The notes under the pieces are model-generated. The model made no database searches. It was not told the DNA's origin and worked only from the letters and a program-made list of their open reading frames with translations. From NCBI GenBank assembly GCA_041987425.1, contig JBHIWP010000395.1, forward strand, positions 1 to 5,471: a DNA stretch of 5,471 nucleotides, in the 5' to 3' direction. The translations under genes were made by a program, and so were the position numbers. This stretch comes from Leptofilum sp041987425 (GTDB taxonomy: Bacteria > Chloroflexota > Anaerolineae > Promineifilales > Promineifilaceae). Positions 1-5,471 of the stretch are shown here, piece after piece (positions within the stretch are counted from its first letter, which is position 1; the number at the start of each line of letters is the position of its first letter).

Positions 1-1
1 A

Positions 2-664
2 CCAGAGGAACTTTCGACTATTGTCTACACCATGCCTGCCGCGCCGGAACCTTTCATCCCAGAAGAATATCATGGGAAAATTGTCTCCTTAGCAATGATG
101 GCCTACGCTGGTGATGTAGAAGAGGGCATGCGCGTGCTTGAGCCATTTCGCCACCTGGCCGAACCCATTGTAGATATGCTTGGCCCTATGCCATATGCAG
201 AGATTTACTTGCCAGCACCAGAGGAAGGTGCTCGATTTGCGGTGCGTTCAAAGTTTATTGACAAGATGGATGAAGCGACGGCGCAAATCATGCTGGATCA
301 CCTGCACACCTCACCTGCGCAGATGTTCATTGGTGAGTTTCGCATTTTGGGCGGCGCCATGGCCCGCGTTCCTGCCGAGGCAACGGCGTTCGCACATCGC
401 TCGGCTCATGTATTTGCTAACTTCATCGCCCAGTTTGAAAACGACGATGATCGCGCCTTCTTCGACGCGTGGGTTGGCAAAGCATCGGCTGACTTACCTC
501 CGAGCAAGGGTGTTTACGTGAACTTTGTGGGCAATGAAGGCGAAGCGCGCGTGCACGAAGCCTATCCCGACGAGACCTGGAAACGGCTCGCGGCGGTCAA
601 AGCCAAGTACGACCCAACCAACTTATTCCGCCGCAATCACAATATTCCGCCGCAGGGCAAGTAG
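2..664 (+). CDS. FAD-binding oxidoreductase, C-terminal part (berberine-bridge-enzyme-like), 5' partial
   Basis: This is the C-terminal 220 residues of a PCMH-type FAD-linked oxidoreductase of the GlcD/berberine-bridge-like class. The frame is open from base 2, ten codons before the first ATG at 32, and those codons (PEELSTIVYT) read as normal family sequence, so the ATG is internal and the gene begins outside the window. Family members are usually about 450-480 residues; the missing half would carry the FAD-binding domain and any flavin-attachment residues. What is visible is the substrate-binding domain followed by the C-terminal BBE segment: VYVNF near 514-528 and YDPTNLF at 608-628, running on to RRNHNIPP just before the stop at 662-664. 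Such enzymes oxidise sugars, alcohols or secondary metabolites and pass electrons to oxygen or another acceptor; the substrate cannot be inferred here. No signal peptide or membrane segment is seen in this part. It converges with the regulator gene downstream and is followed by a hairpin terminator. Confidence 0.9.
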   Translation, partial: PEELSTIVYTMPAAPEPFIPEEYHGKIVSLAMMAYAGDVEEGMRVLEPFRHLAEPIVDMLGPMPYAEIYLPAPEEGARFAVRSKFIDKMDEATAQIMLDHLHTSPAQMFIGEFRILGGAMARVPAEATAFAHRSAHVFANFIAQFENDDDRAFFDAWVGKASADLPPSKGVYVNFVGNEGEARVHEAYPDETWKRLAAVKAKYDPTNLFRRNHNIPPQGK

Positions 665-677
665 AGCTCACTTTTCT

Positions 678-716
678 GGCAGGCAAGGCAAATTAACGCC
701 TTGCCTGTCTTCTTGT
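678..716 (+). terminator. Intrinsic terminator of the oxidoreductase gene
   Basis: The arm CAGGCAAGGC (680-689) pairs perfectly with GCCTTGCCTG (698-707) around the 8-base loop AAATTAAC. A G-U pair (679/708) and a G-C pair (678/709) extend the stem to 12 pairs. It starts 13 bases after the plus-strand stop codon and is followed by the pyrimidine-rich TCTTCTTG. Read on the minus strand, the bases after the hairpin are AGAAAAGTGAG, without a U-tract, so it fits best as a terminator for the plus-strand gene. It may still act as a transcript 3' end structure for the convergent regulator. Confidence 0.75.
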
Positions 717-718
717 GG

Positions 719-3700
719 TCAGGTAGCATAACGGCCGTTACTCCCCAAAACTTCTTCATGCAGCCAGGTTGTAAACGGCCGTTCCTTCACTCTAGCACGC
801 ACCCTGGTCACCTGAGCAGGCGATAACTGTTCCACCGCCTCACTTTCAAGCTGTACCGCACTTTTCTGCACGTCTGGACTGCTGTCTGGATGTTCCTGAA
901 CATAGCTGACGGCTTCTAACGCCTCTTCCCATGCTTCGCTTTGGCCTTGCAGCCGGGCTATGCCAACAAGTGCGCTCACAACTGGCAAGTTGGCACCCAT
1001 AGAATCGGCCAGCCAGCAGGCCTGCAAAAAGCATTGCCGTGCCTCCTCATTGTAGTGCCTGGCAAGCAAAAAATGTCCAAAATGGTTTAAAGCCTGCGAA
1101 TGATGAAACACATCGCCGCTTTTAGCATACATTGCCACACATTCTTCAAGCAAGGCATGGGCCCGCTCATCATTACCGGCACTTTGGGCAGCGCGGGCCA
1201 ATTGCTCCAGCGCCATCCCCATTCCCAAGCGATCATCAATTTCTTTAGTCAACACCATGACTTCATTTAGCACGCTCTCTGCTTCGGCAGGGCGCCCCAA
1301 CATTTGCGCGGTGCGGCTTAATTCGTTGCCTACAAATGCCAAATGCCGCGGGTCGCCAATGGTGCGGCTGACCACTATTGCTTCCTTTAGATAGTCATAG
1401 GCTTGTGCATAATTGCCAAGGTTATGGGCTATTGCTCCCAACGTAACTAGAAATAGCGCTTCCTGCCAATGCTGCCCCAGCGCGCGGCTCAAAACAAGGC
1501 CTTCTTGACTGCACGCTATTGCCTCTTCATAGTTGCTCTTGGTGCGTAGGATTAGTACATGAAAACAAAGGGCATAGGCCAGGGAGCGTGGCGCATTTAC
1601 AGGACGAAGTAGCGTAACCGCGGCCGTTGTCAGCTCGAGCGCCGTCTGGCCTTTGGCTAGATGAATGCTATAAAAACCACCGTAGGCCCACAGTTCGCCC
1701 AGCAGCGCAATCATCTCATCGCGAACGGCAGAAGTTTCCCCTGCGTCTTCTGCCAGACGACTCTGTACAAACCTTGCCGTGCTGGCCATGCGCCTTTCAC
1801 CTTCCTGAAAGTAGTTGCGCAGTTCATAAAAATACCAAAGCGGATAGGCTGCCTGGCGCAGTAAAGCAAAGGCCTCTTCGGCAACCCCCTGTTCCCAGGC
1901 CAGACGGATATTATCGATATCGGCCGTCAGCGTAACGATAGCCGCTTTTTGTTGGTGGCTTTGCAGCTGTGCCTCATAGTTTTGCAGCAGCGTAAGGTAA
2001 TAGACGGCATGGAAATTACGTGTTTCTTGCTCCACTTCTTTTGTTTTATGCAGCCGCGAAGCAGCAAATTGCCGCACAAGTTCATGCAGCGCAAAGCGGC
2101 TTGCGGCTGCGCGCTGCAGCAGGGATTTATCTACCAGCGCAGAAAGCGTGGCCAGATCTGCCCCGGCCACTTGTTCTGCCGCTTCCCGCGTAAAGCCACC
2201 CTGAAAAACAGATAGACGAGTAAGCACCTGCTGCTCGCTGTTGGAGAGCAGTTGCCAGGAGTGGTCGAAAACGGCTTCTATGCTGCGATGGCGCACGGGC
2301 ACGTTGCGGGTTCCGGCCTGAAGAAAATCCAGACTACGCTCGATTTCCTGGATAATTTCAGCGCAGGAAAGTACCCGCACCCAGGAGGCAGCCAATTCAA
2401 TTCCCAGGGGCATGCCTCCCACTAACTGACAAATGTGGGCGACGTCTTTTAAATTCTCATCAGACGGCTCAAAGTGACTATCTGCCCGTACTGCGCTCTG
2501 CCAGAAGAGGGCAACTGCGCTGTTATCAATTAGCGAGATATCGCGGGTAACCGGCGGCAAAGCCATCCCCTGTATTTCAAAAACCCACTCTTCCTGCAGC
2601 TCCAGCCGCTGGCGAGAGGTGACCAACAGCTTCAGCTTTGGGGCAGCCTGCAAGAGATCGCCCACCCAGCATTCACCGCTACATCCTCCGCCATTTGCAG
2701 AAAGCAGGTGTTCAAAATTATCCAGAACGAGGAGCATTTCCTTTTGGCTGAGGAAGGCGAACAGTTGCTCTGTGGGCTCAGCCGACCCGGCAAAACGAAA
2801 CTGAAGAGCATCGGCAATGGTCGGCGCTAAGAGGTCGGCCGTTTGCAAACCAGCAAGTGCCACAAAGGCCACCCCGTTTGGAAAAGCTGCCTGATGGACA
2901 ACGGCCGTTTGCAAAGCCAGCCTCGTTTTACCCATACCTCCCAAACCTAATAACGTGAGCAAGCGGCAGTTAGGGTCATTCAACCGTTGATTAATTTCGG
3001 CCAATTCCCCCTCACGGCCGATAAAGCGCGTTGCCGGAACTGGCAAGGGCTGGGGCCGCCACTCCGGTAACTCAGCGACAGCAGGTATAGGTGGCGTTGG
3101 CAATAAGTCTAATCGCAGAAGCTGTGAATAAGCTTCTTGGGTTGCAGCCGCTGGCTCCACACCCAACTCTCGCTCCAGCACCCCAACTAACGTCTCATAG
3201 GTGCGTCGAACGCTGCTCCTGTCGCCATTTAGCGCCTGCAGACGCATCAGCTGTATAGCGGCCGTTTCGTCAAATGGATCCTGCTGAAGCAAAATCTGGC
3301 AGTAGCGAGCAGCTTCCCGATACGCCTGCTGTTGTTCCAACAGTGCAACCAGCTGGTGCAGCGCAGCCAGATATTTCTGCCGCAACTCTTCACGGATGGG
3401 TATAATCCAGTCGTCGTAATTCCCTGGCAGCAGATCGCCTTGATAGAGGGAAACGGCCGTTTCCAGGCAGCGTCGAATCAGGTCAGGAGCGCCTGCCTGT
3501 TTTGCCTCTTTTAGCGCAGCCTCATAGCGAGCCACATCCAGATCGTAATCGGCTTGAAGCTGCCACTGCACAGTTGCGCTGTCGCTTAAAAGATAGGTAT
3601 CGGCCTCCGGCAATGTCCGGCGCAAGGTATGCCACAAATTACGCAGATTTGTGCGCGCCTGACCTTCGGTAGAATCTGGCCACAGCAAAAAAGCCAGGTG

Positions 3701-3859
3701 ACGGCGCGACTGGGGAACTCCACGATGAAGCAGCAAAAAAGCAAGCAGTGATTGCGGCCGATCTGCATGCAATCCCACAATTGACTGGTCGTTATAAAGA
3801 AGCTGAAATTCACCCAGCAAGCGAATTTGCAATCTGCTGGAAACCGATTCCTTTAACAT
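719..3859 (-). CDS. BTAD/SARP-type transcriptional regulator with STAND (NB-ARC-like) ATPase and TPR repeats (AfsR-like)
   Basis: A complete 1046-residue regulator of AfsR-like architecture. Residues about 9-99 form an OmpR/SARP winged helix (LLAFLLLHRG, then LLWPDS and ARTNLRNLWHTLRR). Residues about 105-250 form the BTAD domain (LYQGDLLPGNYDDW; ERELGVEP). A proline-rich linker (251-276) leads into the NTPase, starting at RFIGRE (278-283), with Walker A GLGGMGKT (305-312), Walker B MLLVLDN with Asp380, the sensor LLVTSR (411-416) and GGMPLGIELAA (481-491). A winged helix (about 520-605) contains LHELVRQFA, in the place of the STAND MHD motif. Six TPR units follow at 40-residue steps (about 764, 804, 844, 884, 924, 964). 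The family model is that ligand or partner binding to the TPRs, with ATP for ADP exchange, drives oligomerisation and DNA binding in the cytoplasm; the signal and target genes here are unknown. ATG 3857-3859 is the only start after the in-frame stop at 3899-3901. Confidence 0.93.
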   Translation of the reverse strand: MLKESVSSRLQIRLLGEFQLLYNDQSIVGLHADRPQSLLAFLLLHRGVPQSRRHLAFLLWPDSTEGQARTNLRNLWHTLRRTLPEADTYLLSDSATVQWQLQADYDLDVARYEAALKEAKQAGAPDLIRRCLETAVSLYQGDLLPGNYDDWIIPIREELRQKYLAALHQLVALLEQQQAYREAARYCQILLQQDPFDETAAIQLMRLQALNGDRSSVRRTYETLVGVLERELGVEPAAATQEAYSQLLRLDLLPTPPIPAVAELPEWRPQPLPVPATRFIGREGELAEINQRLNDPNCRLLTLLGLGGMGKTRLALQTAVVHQAAFPNGVAFVALAGLQTADLLAPTIADALQFRFAGSAEPTEQLFAFLSQKEMLLVLDNFEHLLSANGGGCSGECWVGDLLQAAPKLKLLVTSRQRLELQEEWVFEIQGMALPPVTRDISLIDNSAVALFWQSAVRADSHFEPSDENLKDVAHICQLVGGMPLGIELAASWVRVLSCAEIIQEIERSLDFLQAGTRNVPVRHRSIEAVFDHSWQLLSNSEQQVLTRLSVFQGGFTREAAEQVAGADLATLSALVDKSLLQRAAASRFALHELVRQFAASRLHKTKEVEQETRNFHAVYYLTLLQNYEAQLQSHQQKAAIVTLTADIDNIRLAWEQGVAEEAFALLRQAAYPLWYFYELRNYFQEGERRMASTARFVQSRLAEDAGETSAVRDEMIALLGELWAYGGFYSIHLAKGQTALELTTAAVTLLRPVNAPRSLAYALCFHVLILRTKSNYEEAIACSQEGLVLSRALGQHWQEALFLVTLGAIAHNLGNYAQAYDYLKEAIVVSRTIGDPRHLAFVGNELSRTAQMLGRPAEAESVLNEVMVLTKEIDDRLGMGMALEQLARAAQSAGNDERAHALLEECVAMYAKSGDVFHHSQALNHFGHFLLARHYNEEARQCFLQACWLADSMGANLPVVSALVGIARLQGQSEAWEEALEAVSYVQEHPDSSPDVQKSAVQLESEAVEQLSPAQVTRVRARVKERPFTTWLHEEVLGSNGRYAT
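729..740. repeat. 12-bp palindrome TAACGGCCGTTA
   Basis: A perfect 12-base palindrome inside the last codons of the BTAD regulator (encoding N-G-R-Y), 7 bases before its stop codon. It is one of the extended copies of the CGGCCG word that recurs through the two regulator genes; a second extended copy, AAACGGCCGTT, lies at 773-783. Confidence 0.7.
2836..2915. repeat. Direct repeat pair CGGCCGTTTGCAAA
   Basis: The 14-base word CGGCCGTTTGCAAA occurs at 2836-2849 and again at 2902-2915, 66 bases apart. Both copies encode Leu-Gln-Thr-Ala in the ATPase domain of the BTAD regulator (LQTAD at residues 338-342 and LQTAV at 316-320). The first copy overlaps a 10-base palindrome GTTTGCAAAC (2841-2850). 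The spacing equals 22 codons, so a protein-level coincidence is possible, but the synonymous codon choice is also identical. Confidence 0.6.
3449..3464. repeat. 16-bp perfect palindrome GGAAACGGCCGTTTCC
   Basis: The longest perfect palindrome seen in the window, inside the BTAD domain coding region (residues E-T-A-V-S near 133-137). It is the most extended copy of the CGGCCG word. Its right part, CGGCCGTTTCCAG (3454-3466), is repeated exactly at 5301-5313 in the neighbouring gene, where it again encodes Leu-Glu-Thr-Ala. Confidence 0.75.
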
Positions 3860-3933
3860 ATTTTGCCCTTCGCCACTCCCAGCCCCAAGAGATCGATATT
3901 AATGATGTGGGCCTTCACAACAAGCCCGGGCGC
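3860..3933 (-). promoter_or_regulatory. Intergenic gap with a weak promoter-like pair
   Basis: The short gap between the two minus-strand regulators. Read on the minus strand it contains TTGTTG, 16 bases, then TAATAT, ending about 35 bases before the ATG. Neither hexamer is a good match to the sigma-70 consensus (three and four of six), so this is only a candidate. No hairpin with a U-tract separates the two genes, so read-through from the upstream gene is at least as likely. Confidence 0.25.
3866..3871 (-). promoter_or_regulatory. Ribosome binding site of the BTAD regulator
   Basis: On the minus strand GAAGGG lies six bases (CAAAAT) before the ATG at 3857-3859. It is a modest match to the Shine-Dalgarno consensus at good spacing. 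With the in-frame stop at 3899-3901 and no alternative start codon between, it supports this start. Confidence 0.5.
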
Positions 3934-5471
3934 TTACTTACCCTTGCTCGTTACTAACGAGATAGCCTGTGCCAGGGACATTGCCTGCCCCTCAGTCCAG
4001 CTTACGGCAAAGATTTCCTCGGTTAAAGCCGCCTGGATGAGAGACCGGTTACGCTCAAATTCCATCTGATCCGCTGGCCACCACGAGGCGCCAGATGAGT
4101 AGATATGTGCTTCGGCCGTGGCCAGGAGTTGAGCAGCTTCTTGCGGCAGGCCCTGGGCAGCAAGAAGGCCACCCAAACCAGCCAGGCATTCGGCCACGCC
4201 GCGCTTGTTACCTAGCTGCTGAAACATGCTCAGGCTCTCGCGAAAATTTGCTTCGGACTGCTGGAAATCTCCCAGGTGCTGAGCCACATATCCCAAGCTG
4301 TGCAGCGAACGCGCCACATCTGACTTGGCTTCCATGGTTCTAAATAAGGTCTGGCTTTCCTCATAGCAATGCTGGGCTAGCCTGTAGTTTTCCTCAACCC
4401 GCGCTAACTCACCCAGGTTATTTAAGACATTGGCATTTAACCAGATGGCATCGTAGCTTTTGGCCAGAGCTGCGGCCTGCTCTAACCAGCTCCGGGCAAC
4501 CGCATAATCCCCATGAGCGGCCGCTACGTTGCCCAGGTTCAACAGCGAATCAGCAATAATCCACCAAAGCTCAAGGCGCTCGCTGATGGCCAATGTTTCT
4601 TCAAATATGGCCTGAGCCGCAGGCGTGTTGCCCTTGTATAGGGCCGATACGCCCCAACCCAACAGGCCCATTGCCAGCCACCGTTCATCATTCAACTCGC
4701 GGAAAATGGCGATGGCTTCCTGCATGCACTGATCTGCTTCAGTAAGGTCACCCTGCCAAAGCGCCAGCGACCCGTTGCCCATTAAGAATAAAGCCCAACC
4801 TACCGTACGGTGCCTTTCCCTGCATGAGGCCATGAACCGTTGGCACCAGGCCTGACCTTCACTCAAATAGCCACGCTGATACCAGAACCAGTACAAAACG
4901 CCAATCATCCGCAGCCCTAGCTCCATCTCCCCAGATTTAGTTAGACTCCAGGCTAGCATGGCGCGGATATTGTCGTGTTCAGCTTCGGCCCACTCGAGCT
5001 GAAGTCCTGCATAGAAATGAAAATTTATGCCAATCTCGTCTAGATGGGCGGCAAAGTAATGGGCATGTTCTTGCTGTACCAGCTCCAACTCGCCGCTGTC
5101 TTTCAGCCGCTCCAGGGCATATTCCCGAATGGTCTCCAGCATCCTAAAGCGCAGCTGGCCATCGTCGGCAGGTTGCTGCACCAACAAGCTTTTGTTGAGA
5201 AGAGAGGTTACTTCTTCCAAGACATCTATATCGCGCTCTTGTACGGCCGTCTCAGACAAAAGCCCCTTGGCCAAGAGCGTATTTAAGTTGCAGATTGCTT
5301 CGGCCGTTTCCAGCGTAAAGCCTCCCACGAACACAGCCAGGCGATTGAACAAAGTTTTCTCACAATGGGTGAGCAGACTATAGCTCCAATCGACGGTATT
5401 GCGCAGCGTCTGCTGCCGGGCTGGCATATCTTGGGGGCCGCCGGTAAGCACCTTTAAACGGTGCTTCAGCC
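3934..5471 (-). CDS. STAND ATPase/TPR regulator of AfsR/LuxR-like class, C-terminal part, 5' partial
   Basis: The C-terminal 511 residues of a large regulator, open at the window edge. The first possible start in the window is a GTG at 5449-5451, but the frame continues upstream as LKHRLK, and LKHRLKVLTGGPQDMPARQQTL is the usual join between the ATPase and its winged helix, so the true start lies outside. Counting from that GTG, a winged helix spans about 1-118 (TVDWSYSLL, RLAVFVGGF, NKSLL, MLETIREYALERL). Helical sequence follows, then six TPR units at exact 40-residue steps (about 224, 264, 304, 344, 384, 424), for example LLNLGNVAAAHGDYAVAR. The C-terminal FAVSWTEGQAMSLAQAISL is the typical ending of this family. 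The Walker motifs and the input or output domain, which might be DNA-binding, cyclase or kinase, are not in the window. The next gene lies 74 bases downstream in the same direction, suggesting co-transcription. The winged helix carries MLE where the neighbour has LHE. Confidence 0.88.
   Translation of the reverse strand, partial: LKHRLKVLTGGPQDMPARQQTLRNTVDWSYSLLTHCEKTLFNRLAVFVGGFTLETAEAICNLNTLLAKGLLSETAVQERDIDVLEEVTSLLNKSLLVQQPADDGQLRFRMLETIREYALERLKDSGELELVQQEHAHYFAAHLDEIGINFHFYAGLQLEWAEAEHDNIRAMLAWSLTKSGEMELGLRMIGVLYWFWYQRGYLSEGQAWCQRFMASCRERHRTVGWALFLMGNGSLALWQGDLTEADQCMQEAIAIFRELNDERWLAMGLLGWGVSALYKGNTPAAQAIFEETLAISERLELWWIIADSLLNLGNVAAAHGDYAVARSWLEQAAALAKSYDAIWLNANVLNNLGELARVEENYRLAQHCYEESQTLFRTMEAKSDVARSLHSLGYVAQHLGDFQQSEANFRESLSMFQQLGNKRGVAECLAGLGGLLAAQGLPQEAAQLLATAEAHIYSSGASWWPADQMEFERNRSLIQAALTEEIFAVSWTEGQAMSLAQAISLVTSKGK

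Noticed and set aside
32..34. ATG as the start of the oxidoreductase
   Set aside because: The frame is open upstream to base 2 with family-like sequence, and the remaining protein is under half the family length.
1627..2215. Plus-strand open frames inside the BTAD regulator (1627-1935, 1661-1864, 1949-2215)
   Set aside because: They lie antisense to a clearly conserved coding region, resemble no known protein, and are rich in the residues expected from an antisense reading.
3924..3931. GCCCGGGC palindrome at the end of the upstream regulator as a terminator
   Set aside because: It is 8 bases with no loop and no U-tract follows, so it cannot form a useful terminator hairpin.
3748..4069. Plus-strand open frames across the gap between the regulators (3748-3957, 3863-4069)
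   Set aside because: They overlap the conserved ends of both regulators on the opposite strand, and no recognisable domain is present.
4516..4523. GCGGCCGC as a special site
   Set aside because: It is a copy of the CGGCCG word within an Ala-Ala-Ala stretch (VAAAH) and lacks the flanking A/T extension of the other copies; it was counted, but not treated as separate.
5449..5451. GTG as the start of the upstream regulator
   Set aside because: The frame continues to the window edge with conserved family sequence (LKHRLK before VLTGGPQD), and a protein starting here would lack the ATPase domain. The gene is 5' partial.

Overview
No RNA gene, CRISPR array, insertion sequence or obvious new defence system is visible. 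The window holds three genes and fills almost completely with coding sequence: the 3' part of a flavin-dependent oxidoreductase on the plus strand (2-664), then two large minus-strand genes for STAND-type ATPases with TPR repeats (719-3859 complete; 3934-5471 open at the window edge). Both outer genes are cut by the window, so the oxidoreductase lacks its N-terminal FAD-binding half, and the second regulator lacks everything upstream of its winged-helix region.

The base composition is moderate. Giant regulators built as BTAD (or another input domain) + NB-ARC-like ATPase + TPR are very common in filamentous Chloroflexota, especially Anaerolineae-like genomes, and also occur in Actinomycetota. 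The protein style and moderate GC favour Chloroflexota, but this is inference without a marker gene.

Layout. The oxidoreductase and the first regulator converge on a 54-base gap holding a strong hairpin whose U-rich side serves the plus-strand gene. The two regulators are tandem and co-directional, 73 bases apart, so transcription of the upstream gene (3934-5471) may run into the downstream one (719-3859), although a weak promoter-like pair also lies in the gap. Both end in six TPR units at an exact 40-residue step. The complete one adds an N-terminal SARP/BTAD DNA-binding module, so it is a candidate signal-responsive activator. What it controls cannot be read from this window.

The least expected signal is a DNA word, not a gene. 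The palindrome CGGCCG, often extended to AACGGCCGTT-like forms, occurs 14 times, all within the two regulator genes. Every Thr-Ala pair that is followed by a G-starting codon (9 of 9) is written ACG GCC G, while none of the five other Thr-Ala pairs in the window uses ACG GCC. This looks like a highly iterated palindrome comparable in kind to cyanobacterial HIP1.
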